Part shown: positions 16,793 through 24,570 of the stretch, piece by piece
Position numbering within the stretch: position 1 is the stretch's first letter
Layout: every line of letters begins with the position of its first letter
Assembly (NCBI GenBank): GCA_964468725.1
Contig: CAYXVU010000073.1
Span: 1 to 24,585 of the forward strand
DNA length: 24,585 bases
DNA from: CAYXVU01 sp964468725
GTDB taxonomy: Bacteria; Acidobacteriota; Blastocatellia; UBA7656
Reading direction: 5' to 3'
Position numbers and translations under genes: made by a program
Notes under the pieces: model-generated
The model's database searches: none
What the model saw: the letters and a program-made list of their open reading frames with translations, nothing else
What the model was told of the DNA's origin: nothing

Positions 16793-17830
16793 ATGGCAAT
16801 CACAGGTCACCTCGATGATTTCTCTCTGGCCGAGCTGATCGAGTTTTTCTGCAATCAACGTAAAACCGGCAGACTCAAAATCACCTATCCTCAAGGCCCC
16901 GGTCTGTTTTACTTTCAGAACGGGTTTCTGGTCGACGCTAAAATTGGCGTCTTAACCGGTCTCGATGCTGTCTATTTTGCGTTGACACAAAATAACTCTC
17001 CCTTTCAATTCAGCGTCCGATTTCCCCCAACACGTCGAACGATTCACCAGCCATGGGCGCACGTTATCCTCGAAGGGTTACGTCGCATTGACGAAGGCAT
17101 CACGCCACTAGAAGCTTACCCGGCGAATGATAACTCCTATCTTCACGACCCCGAATATACACTCGATGACAGCGAAGAGAAGCAGGAAGCTTTGCCTGTA
17201 CAAAAATCGGAGCCCGGCAACACAGTTCGTCGCCAACCAAGCGATGTGATGCCGATGCGCTCAATGGTCGAAGGCGCAGCTACGCGAAAGAGTAATCGAG
17301 CGTTGATCTATACGGGCGTTATTACAACCGTGTTGGCATTGGTAGCTACGATTGGTATCCCTGCCGGTTGGTATGCCAAACCGACCCCTGCACCAGTTGC
17401 CGAAGCCGTCGCAGCCAGCTCAGCCGAAGAGGTACAACAACCAACACCGACAGAGCCTTCAACTGAAACCGGGCAATCGCCCGACAACCCGTTAGCTTCA
17501 CAACCGAATTCTTCGACAGCAAGCGTGCCGGATGTGAACAGCCGTGAACCGGAACGCGAGCGGAAACGCGCAGGAAATGACGAAGGCAAAGAGCGAGCAA
17601 ATAGCAGCAAACCGGATACAAAAACGACGGCTACCAATTCATCGCCGCCAAGCAAACCCGACGCATCTGCCACAAAACCGAAAATGGTCAGCGTACAGGT
17701 TGTTTATGATGAAAACGGACGAGTGACGCAAGCCTTTGGTGGCGATGCCGCAGCCATTCGCATCGCTCGACAAAAACGCTTTCCGCCGGGGCGCGGGGGC
17801 ACGGCTACCGTGACCATTCCAGTCAACTGA
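16793..17830 (+). CDS. DUF4388 (PATAN) single-pass membrane protein with TonB-C-like tail
   Basis: The 345 residues begin with a DUF4388/PATAN domain (about 1-105, starting MAITGHLDDFSLAELIEFF; TGRLKI at 25-30; FYFQNGFLVDAKIG at 39-52). This domain is common in regulatory and GTPase-associated proteins. A single membrane helix lies at 170-192, so the N-terminal domain should be cytoplasmic and the rest periplasmic. A Pro/Ser/Lys-rich linker follows. The last 50 residues (VSVQVVYDENGRVTQAFGGDAAAIRIARQKRFPPG...VTIPVN) resemble the TonB_C strand pattern of the gene upstream (VEVVIDERGRVVSAKALSG...). AAGGAA precedes the ATG by about 7 nt. The gap from the TonB-C gene is 37 bp, so they are an operon, ended by the hairpin at 17857. 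Confidence 0.85.
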   Translation: MAITGHLDDFSLAELIEFFCNQRKTGRLKITYPQGPGLFYFQNGFLVDAKIGVLTGLDAVYFALTQNNSPFQFSVRFPPTRRTIHQPWAHVILEGLRRIDEGITPLEAYPANDNSYLHDPEYTLDDSEEKQEALPVQKSEPGNTVRRQPSDVMPMRSMVEGAATRKSNRALIYTGVITTVLALVATIGIPAGWYAKPTPAPVAEAVAASSAEEVQQPTPTEPSTETGQSPDNPLASQPNSSTASVPDVNSREPERERKRAGNDEGKERANSSKPDTKTTATNSSPPSKPDASATKPKMVSVQVVYDENGRVTQAFGGDAAAIRIARQKRFPPGRGGTATVTIPVN

Positions 17831-17856
17831 TCGAGGTAGCCCTTGAAGTATTCGCA

Positions 17857-17896
17857 AACGGCCAGCGCGCATCGTCGAGCTGGCCGTTCTACTTTT
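17857..17896 (+). terminator. Rho-independent terminator of the envelope cluster
   Basis: AACGGCCAGC (17857-17866) and GCTGGCCGTT (17879-17888) form a perfect 10-bp GC-rich stem with a 12-nt loop, followed by CTACTTTTCATT. It sits 26 bp after the DUF4388 stop. It is the best terminator-like structure in the window, although the T tract is interrupted. Confidence 0.7.
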
Positions 17897-17961
17897 CATT
17901 CGTGTTATATTCTCTTCTCGCAAATTTGTTAAATCCACTTGGCTGCCCAAATAGGTATCGC

Positions 17962-19479
17962 TTGTCAGATCAAACGCCATTATTCGAATCTCTGAAGAGG
18001 CAATTTCAAGCCACAGGAGCTCAGATTGCGGCTGCCTTTGTTGTTTCCTTTGCGATTATGAGCTATATCCAATTTGCTGGGCAGGCCATACTCGACAATG
18101 ATGGCTATTACCATGTCCGCTGGGCTGAACGCTTGGCCGACGAGTTCCCCCGACTTCCAAAATTTCAAGCCTTACCACTGACGACGCTCAACGAAACTGA
18201 TTATGTAGATCATCACTACCTCTTCCACTTGTTATTAATTCCCTTTACGGCTTTTGATCTACGAACCGGAGCAAAACTCGCGGCAGCGACGTTTGCCAGC
18301 CTCGGAATCACATCGCTATTCGCTTTGCTGGTCATTGATCGCCTGCGATTTCGTTGGGTATGGCTGGCTCCGCTTATTGCCAGTTCCGAGCCTTTTCTCT
18401 ATCGCATGGCGATGACTCGCGCACCGGCTCTTTCGCTCGCTCTACTGGGGCTCGGCTGCCTGTTGATTCTCAAACGCAAATATGTCAGCCTCGCGGTCTT
18501 GTCATTTGCTTTTGTGTGGCTCTATAGCCTCTTTCCGCTCATCTTTGTTTTCGCCGTCGCGCATACGCTGGCCATTTACCTTGCGGAAAAACGCATTGAC
18601 CTACGCGCGGCTTTCGCCAGTCTGACAGGCATTTCACTCGGGCTGGTTATCAATCCTTATTTCCCGCAAAACATCTTTCTTTTCCGCGATCATCTGGCAA
18701 TGAAGCTGACCGCCCAATATGCGGTGGATGTTGGCATCGAATGGTATCCGTATGAGAGTTGGACGCTGGTAACAAGCAGCGCACTTGCTTTTGCTCTTTA
18801 CATAGTTGGTTTGCTTGCTTTCCAGTACCGTTGGCGTCGGCGGGATATAAAACCGCTCTTCTTTTTCTTTATCTCTGTGGCGCTCTTAGTCATGGCTTGC
18901 AAATCTCGCCGCTTCATCGAATACTGGCCGCCGTTCGCAGTCCTCTTCGCAGCCAGCGCCCTCTCGCCTCACCTTGCTCAAAGGAGGGGCTGGAATCTCA
19001 CACGCTTGCGCGATCAGATTATTGCTTCCATCTCAGCCTTATTGCTTGCGTTGGTAGTCATCACCGCGATGTTGATGTCTGTCATAGGCGCACATAATTC
19101 GGTCGCCGACGAAGCCGACCCGTATGCCTATTACGGCGCGTCAAAGTGGTTGCAAGAGAATACTCCGCAGGGCACGCGCATCTTCAACACCGATTGGGAT
19201 GACTTTCCCATGCTCTATTACTACAACCCTCATCACGCATACGTAGCCGGACTCGACCCGACCTATCTCTACGACCGCGATCCTCAACTTTGGAAAGACT
19301 ATGAACAAATCACTCTCGGCAAGGAGAAAAATCCAGCCCCCATCATTCGCGGACGCTTCGGAGCCGACTACATCTTTACCGATAATTATCACACGGCATT
19401 TTTAGAGGTCGCTGAAGCGAGTGGTGATTTTGAAATCGTTCACGCAGATGACCATACAACCGTCTTAAAAATTCGCTGA
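17962..19479 (+). CDS. GT-C-type multi-pass membrane protein
   Basis: This is a polytopic inner-membrane protein of about 505 residues with roughly 10-12 hydrophobic helices, then a soluble C-terminal part. After the first helix lies DNDGYYHVRWAE (45-56 from the TTG start), an acidic loop typical of GT-C transferases that use lipid-linked sugars (PMT, ArnT and STT3 types). A second acidic/His site, DYVDHHYLFH, follows at about 80-89. The C-terminal domain has WLQENTPQGTRIFNTDWDDFPMLYYYNP. Substrate and acceptor are unknown. Start choice: the frame opens at GTG 17902, directly after the terminator and without an SD. TTG 17962 has AGG 6 nt before its coupling codon (AGGTATCGC), so I prefer it with low certainty. 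An S41 protease gene follows. Confidence 0.8.
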   Translation: MSDQTPLFESLKRQFQATGAQIAAAFVVSFAIMSYIQFAGQAILDNDGYYHVRWAERLADEFPRLPKFQALPLTTLNETDYVDHHYLFHLLLIPFTAFDLRTGAKLAAATFASLGITSLFALLVIDRLRFRWVWLAPLIASSEPFLYRMAMTRAPALSLALLGLGCLLILKRKYVSLAVLSFAFVWLYSLFPLIFVFAVAHTLAIYLAEKRIDLRAAFASLTGISLGLVINPYFPQNIFLFRDHLAMKLTAQYAVDVGIEWYPYESWTLVTSSALAFALYIVGLLAFQYRWRRRDIKPLFFFFISVALLVMACKSRRFIEYWPPFAVLFAASALSPHLAQRRGWNLTRLRDQIIASISALLLALVVITAMLMSVIGAHNSVADEADPYAYYGASKWLQENTPQGTRIFNTDWDDFPMLYYYNPHHAYVAGLDPTYLYDRDPQLWKDYEQITLGKEKNPAPIIRGRFGADYIFTDNYHTAFLEVAEASGDFEIVHADDHTTVLKIR

Positions 19480-19552
19480 TCATTCGATAGGGGAGCGATA
19501 AACAGGTGGTGAGGAAGTCACCGACACGCTAGAATGAAGCCGAGTCTAATCG
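19480..19552 (+). other. Spacer with a nested stem-loop before the protease gene
   Basis: TCATTC (19481-19486) pairs with GAATGA (19532-19537), with TAG/CTA continuing inward across a bulge. It encloses a small GGTGA-GGAAG-TCACC hairpin (19508-19522). No T run follows. It may be an RNA-stability element or chance. Confidence 0.25.
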
Positions 19553-19652
19553 GTTGTCTTACTCTCGCGGCAACCGACCATCTGAACTCAACGAATATCA
19601 CCCGGCAGAGCAGCCCTCTCGTCAAAGGCGCAAAGAATTGGATGGAGGCACG

Positions 19653-20978
19653 GTGGCAAAATTCCTCGCTTCGACATTGTTGCTTCTTTTACTGATGACC
19701 GGATGGCAAGCAACAGCCTCTTCCTCACAGGCTGTGAAATCGGAACGCCATCAGTTGATCGAACAGGCGTGGCAGGCTGTCAATGATAGGTTCTACGATA
19801 CGCGATTTCACGGCATTGATTGGCCGCACGTGCGACAAGAAGCCTTACAAACCGAATACGCCAATCAACAGATGACCTATGCGGCAATCCGCTCCATGTT
19901 GGCTCGTCTGAATGAACCAGCAACCCGCTTTTTGACCGCCGAACAGTTCACGGCACTCCTCAAAGAGTTTACAGCCCCCGAACACATCGGCGTCGGTCTT
20001 ATCGAGTTGCTGTCTGCTGATTTGCACGATCAGTCGCGTAAACTTACAGTCATTACGCCAGTGCCCAATTCCTCTGCATCAAGAGCGGGGTTGCGCCCCG
20101 GCGACATTATCGAGACGATCAATTCGCAGCCGACTGCCGGGCTGAGCCTCGCAGATGCCATGACTCGGTTGCGCGGCCCCGATGCAACGAGCGTCACAAT
20201 CACCGTTCGCAGGGGGAATAGACTCTTCATCATAGAACTGCCACGCCGCACGGTTCGCATCCCCAATCCGCCTGTGCAGGCAATGCTAAAGGAAGCGCGC
20301 GGCCAACGCTTCTTATATATTCGGCTCGAACAATTCACTCAAAATTCCGGCAAGGAGATGCGCCAGACGATTACGCACCTGCTCAATCCAACCATCTATG
20401 GCTTGATACTCGACCTGCGCAATAACCCCGGTGGGGCGATGAGCGCCTGTCAGGAAGTTGCCGGAATCTTTCTTGGCGAACAAGTCCTCGCAAAGGTAAA
20501 AGGCAGAAATGAAACGACGGTAAATTTGAAAGGGGTCGGCGACAAACTGACCGATATACCGATTGCCGTTTTGGTCAACGAAGGGAGTGCTAGCGCCGCT
20601 GAAGTTATCGCTGGAGCACTACAAGCCCATCATCGCGCCATCGTTGTGGGCTCTCGCACCTTTGGCAAAGGGTTGGTTCATAGCGCGCAAGCTCTCACCG
20701 ATGGCTCTGCGTTGATGATTACAACGGGACGATTACAAACGCTCACAGGTCGCGACATCCTCATCCATGGGATTCAACCAGATTACCCGGTAGCGATGTC
20801 CGAATCCCCTCTGCTCAACCCAGCATCTATCGCACCGGCATCAAGCAAAGATAGACAATTTGTCCGAGCTGTTGAGAAGTTATTAACCGGTCAACCGATG
20901 CTCAACTCTCCGCCCATCCTGAAATCTGCCAATCGGCAACCAACGGGAATGCCGGTTTTAGCCAAGCCGGTGCGCTGA
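19653..20978 (+). CDS. S41-family C-terminal processing protease (CtpA-like)
   Basis: This secreted or periplasmic serine protease of family S41 probably trims the C-termini of envelope proteins. The GTG start at 19653 has GGAGG 4 nt upstream and opens a clean signal peptide (MAKFLAS followed by LLLLLL, ending near ATA). The open frame extends back to a TTG at 19554 that would add 33 polar residues. From the GTG the protein has 441 residues: an N-terminal helical domain, a PDZ domain (about 108-198, with AGLRPGDIIETINS), then the protease core (DLRNNPGG at 254-261). The catalytic dyad Ser314 (GSASAAE) and Lys339 (TFGKG) is 25 residues apart as in CtpA/CtpB and Tsp. The Gln normally four residues after Lys is His343. 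The last 60 residues are polar. Confidence 0.9.
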   Translation: MAKFLASTLLLLLLMTGWQATASSSQAVKSERHQLIEQAWQAVNDRFYDTRFHGIDWPHVRQEALQTEYANQQMTYAAIRSMLARLNEPATRFLTAEQFTALLKEFTAPEHIGVGLIELLSADLHDQSRKLTVITPVPNSSASRAGLRPGDIIETINSQPTAGLSLADAMTRLRGPDATSVTITVRRGNRLFIIELPRRTVRIPNPPVQAMLKEARGQRFLYIRLEQFTQNSGKEMRQTITHLLNPTIYGLILDLRNNPGGAMSACQEVAGIFLGEQVLAKVKGRNETTVNLKGVGDKLTDIPIAVLVNEGSASAAEVIAGALQAHHRAIVVGSRTFGKGLVHSAQALTDGSALMITTGRLQTLTGRDILIHGIQPDYPVAMSESPLLNPASIAPASSKDRQFVRAVEKLLTGQPMLNSPPILKSANRQPTGMPVLAKPVR

Positions 20979-20998
20979 TCAAGCTCGACTAAAACCGG
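20952..20998. terminator. Inverted repeat over the end of the protease gene
   Basis: CCGGTTTTAG (20952-20961) and CTAAAACCGG (20989-20998) are perfect 10-bp inverted copies with a 27-nt loop that contains the protease stop codon. The structure sits between the stops of two convergent genes and could act as a bidirectional terminator, although neither side has a proper T run. Confidence 0.35.
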
Positions 20999-21013
20999 TT
21001 AGGTGAGGCGTTC

Positions 21014-24000
21014 TTAGTTATCCTTCCATTCTGGCAAACGACCAGGCGTATAAGGCGCGCCCGCCGCTTCCAGGGCTTTCTCTAAGCGTTCGAGGTCACC
21101 TTCAATCAATTGTCGTAATTCGGCTAGCACTTGCTTGAATTCATCTGCCGCAGCGTTGTACTGATCGATCTGCGTCTGCGTCGGTTTCGAAGTAGACATC
21201 GCTTGCTCGCCAATAATGCCCTGCACGCGTTGATTGATCGAGAGCGGACTATTTTCATTGCGGGAATTCAGGGTTGAATCGCCGCGTAGCTGATCCAGCA
21301 GACTGTTGATGCGCTTCTCCATGGCGGTCGCCTGTTCCGTCAATCGGTACTCGGCAGCCGGGGTTTCTTGCAATGCGCGTTTAATCAGTCCGAGCCGGGT
21401 TCGCACTTCATTACTTACGTTGAGCGCTCCGAAGATTGCGCGTTGCAATCGCGCCACCTTTCGTTGGAACTCAACCAATACAGTTCGATCCGGCGCGGGC
21501 AATGAAACTTGATTATCTAACACAATATTGAAAGATTGCGGCTTCGATAACGGAGTCAGGACACCGCCAACCCGTTTGGCGATTGATACGGTGTATTTCC
21601 CTGGCATCACCAACGAACCGGAGGGAGCGCCACCGCCACCGCCAAATCCCTGTCCCTGTCCGAGCGGCAAAATGGTTGCCGGATAGCGCAAATCCCACGC
21701 GATTCGGTTCATTCCGGGGGCAGGCGGGCGGCTGAGTCGCCGGACAACCTGTCCCGATGAATCGGTAATAGTGAGGATAATCGCCGGAGGCTCCTCTGCA
21801 TCTTCGGATTTCAACTGCTCATAGGTCGGATAGGGTGCGGCGCTGCCTTTGCGGTCGGCTTCGCGTTCAGCTTCCTGTCGTTTCTGTTTCTGCGTTTTAT
21901 AACTCTCTTTGAGGAAATAGGTGAAGACTGCCCCAAAAGGAGGGTTTTCAGCCGTGAAGTAGGCTTCACCTTGAAACGATTTCCCTGCGCCGCCGAGCGG
22001 TTGTGATTGAACGTACATAAGCGCGTCTTTAACCGGAAATACATGGGCTTCTTGTGCCAGGATGTCAGTAGTCACCAAGCGGAGAGGCGTGTAGTCATCA
22101 AAGACGTAGAACCCGCGCCCGAAGGTTGCGATGACTAGATCATTCTCGCGCTTTTGAATCGCCAAATCGCGCACGGCAATCGTCGGCATCCCGCCGCGTA
22201 GTTGAACCCACTTCTGCCCGCCATCTATCGTGAAGAACAAACCGAACTCTGTACCGGCAAACATCAGGTTGGCGTTCACATGATCTTCAGCGATTGCGAG
22301 AACAGGACCATTGGCAGGCAAATTTCCTTTGATAGCCGTCCAATTGCGACCGGCATCCGTACTCTTCAACAGATACGGCGCGAAGTCCGCATTCTTATGG
22401 TTCTCAAATGCTGCATAGACGGTATTCGCTTCGTGATTCGAGGCAATGATGCGACTGACATAGGTCATCTCCGGCACGCCGGGAAATTTGTCAATGCGAC
22501 GCCAGTTGCGCCCGCCATCTTCGGTTACATTAACCAATCCGTCGTCCGTTCCGACATAGATCAGCCCATCTTTTTTCGGAGATTCGGCCAACGCCGTTGC
22601 ATTGCCATAGATCGAAGTGGATTCATGTTTGGCAACAGCATCCACGCTCTGAATCTTCCCCATCACCGGCAGCTTGTTGCGATCAATTTCGCGTGACAAC
22701 TCGCTGCTAATCAACCGCCATGAATCCCCGCGATCATCGCTGCGATAGAGTTTGTTGGCGGCATAGTAGAGCCGGGTGTGTGAATGCGGGCTGATGATGT
22801 AAGGGGTATCCCAGTTATAGCGCAGCGGAGGCTCATTGCGACCCTGTTTCGGCTGTATCCCCATTCGTTGCCCGGTGCGTTTATCGAAGCGCGAAAGATA
22901 CCCGTACTGCAAACACGAATAGACAATATTCGGGTCTTCAGGGTCAACCTGCGAGCGGAATCCATCGCCGCCAAGCGTGACAAACCAATCGGCGTTGGTG
23001 ATGCCCGAAGCGCTTCGCGTGCGCGACGGGCCACCGAGGCTGTAATTGTCCTGCGTACCCCCGTAGATGTTGTAAAACGGCGCTGCATTATCAACCGCCA
23101 CATCATAGAACTGCGTCACCGGCAGGTTGGCTTTGAAATTCCAATTAGCACCGCGATCATAGCTCTCATATACGCCGCCATCGCAGCCCACCAAATAATG
23201 ATTCGTATTCTGAGGGTTGATCCAAATAACATGGTTATCAACGTGTTTGCTGCGCTCGCCCAAGGGGCGCAGGGTTCTGCCCCCGTCATCACTCACCTGC
23301 AAGATGGTGCTCATGACATAAATGCGATCAACCTCTTTTGGGTCAGCAAAGATTTTCCCGTAATACATTGCACCGACATCGAAGGGGTTTCGGCGCTCCC
23401 AGGTAGCGCCGCGATCTGTCGAGCAAAAGATGCCGCCGCGATCTTCCGCCGCTTCGACCGTCGCATAAATCACCTCGGGATTGACCGGCGAAAGCGCCAA
23501 CCCGATGCGCCCCATATCAACAGAAGGCAACCCGCCACGCAGTTTTGTCCAGGTCGCTCCGGCATCCGTAGATTTGTGAATGGCGCTTTCCGGCCCGCCA
23601 TTGATAAGCGTGAAGACGTGACGGCGACGTTGATAGGCTGCCGCGTAAAGGGTATCAGGACTTTGCGGGTCAATCGCAACATCGGTGACCCCGGTGTTTT
23701 CGCTGATCGTAAGAACCGCTTTCCAGGTCTTGCCGCCATCAGTGGTTTTATAGAGGCCGCGATCTCCACCCGGCCCCCAGAGCGGCCCTTGCGCGGCAAC
23801 GTAGACGGTATTCGAATCGCGCGGGTCAATCGCAATGCGCCCGATATGTTCGGATTTTTTCAACCCGACATTTTTCCATGACTTGCCGCCATCATCCGAA
23901 CGGTAAATGCCATCTCCGTAAGAGACACTCCGCTGCGAATTGTTCTCGCCCGAGCCCACCCAAACCGTAAGCGGGTTTTTCGGATCTAGTTGCACAGCTC

Positions 24001-24349
24001 CAATGGAGTAAGCGCCTTCATTATCAAAGACCGAAGTCCATGTTGTGCCCGAATTCGTTGTCTTCCAAACGCCTCCGGAAGCCGAACCGACAAAGTAAGT
24101 GCTCGGATTCTTCTCATCTACCCCGAAGGCGATGACTCTTCCGGAAGTCAGCGCCGGACCGATTGAGCGTAACCGTAGCCCTGCAAACGTCCCGGTATTC
24201 AAAGGGTCGGGTTTGCGGTCTTCTCGAACTTCAGTCTGTTGCGGTCGGTCGGTAGTCGGAGTCGGTTGGGACTGCGAAAGACCAGAGAGTGGAAAAAGGG
24301 AAAGTAAGACGAGTATTCGAACGGGTAATAGGCTTCCAAGTTTTTTCAA
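21014..24349 (-). CDS. Secreted Asp-box (BNR/VPS10-sortilin-like) propeller protein
   Basis: This very large secreted protein (1111 residues) is of the type often labelled 'glycosyl hydrolase' or VPS10 domain protein; no catalytic activity can be read from it. The start is TTG 24349, with AGGAGG 7 nt upstream, opening a signal peptide (MKKLGSLLPVRILVLLSLFPLSG). A TTG at 24379 lies before the SD and is less likely. Eleven Asp-box motifs (S/T-x-D-x-G-x-x-W) occur from about residue 100 to 740, for example SDDGGKSW, TTDGGKTW, STDAGATW and TEDGGRNW. One has lost its Trp (SDDGGRTL). This number fits one or two beta-propellers. After residue 760 comes a Pro-rich linker, an Ig/FlgD-like domain (PPAIILTITDSSGQVVRRL...NRIAWDLRYPA), a Gly-rich loop and a C-terminal helical region. 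It has its own promoter. Confidence 0.92.
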   Translation of the reverse strand: MKKLGSLLPVRILVLLSLFPLSGLSQSQPTPTTDRPQQTEVREDRKPDPLNTGTFAGLRLRSIGPALTSGRVIAFGVDEKNPSTYFVGSASGGVWKTTNSGTTWTSVFDNEGAYSIGAVQLDPKNPLTVWVGSGENNSQRSVSYGDGIYRSDDGGKSWKNVGLKKSEHIGRIAIDPRDSNTVYVAAQGPLWGPGGDRGLYKTTDGGKTWKAVLTISENTGVTDVAIDPQSPDTLYAAAYQRRRHVFTLINGGPESAIHKSTDAGATWTKLRGGLPSVDMGRIGLALSPVNPEVIYATVEAAEDRGGIFCSTDRGATWERRNPFDVGAMYYGKIFADPKEVDRIYVMSTILQVSDDGGRTLRPLGERSKHVDNHVIWINPQNTNHYLVGCDGGVYESYDRGANWNFKANLPVTQFYDVAVDNAAPFYNIYGGTQDNYSLGGPSRTRSASGITNADWFVTLGGDGFRSQVDPEDPNIVYSCLQYGYLSRFDKRTGQRMGIQPKQGRNEPPLRYNWDTPYIISPHSHTRLYYAANKLYRSDDRGDSWRLISSELSREIDRNKLPVMGKIQSVDAVAKHESTSIYGNATALAESPKKDGLIYVGTDDGLVNVTEDGGRNWRRIDKFPGVPEMTYVSRIIASNHEANTVYAAFENHKNADFAPYLLKSTDAGRNWTAIKGNLPANGPVLAIAEDHVNANLMFAGTEFGLFFTIDGGQKWVQLRGGMPTIAVRDLAIQKRENDLVIATFGRGFYVFDDYTPLRLVTTDILAQEAHVFPVKDALMYVQSQPLGGAGKSFQGEAYFTAENPPFGAVFTYFLKESYKTQKQKRQEAEREADRKGSAAPYPTYEQLKSEDAEEPPAIILTITDSSGQVVRRLSRPPAPGMNRIAWDLRYPATILPLGQGQGFGGGGGAPSGSLVMPGKYTVSIAKRVGGVLTPLSKPQSFNIVLDNQVSLPAPDRTVLVEFQRKVARLQRAIFGALNVSNEVRTRLGLIKRALQETPAAEYRLTEQATAMEKRINSLLDQLRGDSTLNSRNENSPLSINQRVQGIIGEQAMSTSKPTQTQIDQYNAAADEFKQVLAELRQLIEGDLERLEKALEAAGAPYTPGRLPEWKDN

Positions 24350-24442
24350 GCTTATTCCTCCTTGCAAGTGTCCGGGCAAACTCTGCGCCTGGACTTAACT
24401 GCTATCAGGGTTCGAGAGGGTAATTGAGTTTCGCTCCACTGG

Positions 24443-24460
24443 GATAGCGCGGGCGCTATC
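24443..24460. promoter_or_regulatory. Palindromic operator candidate at the Asp-box gene start site
   Basis: GATAGCGC and GCGCTATC (24443-24450, 24453-24460) form a perfect 8-bp dyad with a 2-bp centre. It overlaps the predicted -10 and its centre falls on the predicted +1 (about 24451), the classic place for a repressor site. Confidence 0.45.
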
Positions 24461-24487
24461 TTACCTGCGTAAGGAGTGGCTTTTCAA
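24458..24487 (-). promoter_or_regulatory. Sigma-70-type promoter for the Asp-box protein gene
   Basis: On the minus strand TTGAAA (24482-24487) and TAAGAT (24458-24463) are 18 bp apart. The leader would be about 100 nt to the TTG start. The -35 is part of another perfect dyad, GCTTTTC/GAAAAGC (24479-24494). Confidence 0.45.
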
Positions 24488-24524
24488 GAAAAGCTTTTGG
24501 GACAGACACTCGTCTCTAACAGTT

Positions 24525-24555
24525 TTGAAAGTAAGTACTCGAACAGAAATATGTT
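24525..24555 (+). promoter_or_regulatory. Possible promoter for the right-edge gene
   Basis: TTGAAA (24525-24530) is followed after 19 bp by TATGTT (24550-24555). The spacing is long and the -10 weak. The leader to the ATG at 24571 would be only about 10 nt. Confidence 0.25.
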
Positions 24556-24570
24556 AGACTATGCGCCACG

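Noticed and set aside
15529..17830. A complete TonB-ExbB-ExbD energy-coupling operon
   Set aside because: Only TonB-C-like domains are present; no ExbB or ExbD-like gene is found anywhere in the window.
22784..23881. Long plus-strand open frame (365 codons) inside the Asp-box gene
   Set aside because: It lies fully antisense to a clearly coding region with eleven recognisable motifs; the length results from the repeat-driven codon bias.
24408..24420. GGTTCGAGAGG resembling a tRNA T-arm
   Set aside because: No acceptor stem, anticodon arm or CCA-adjacent pairing can be found around it.
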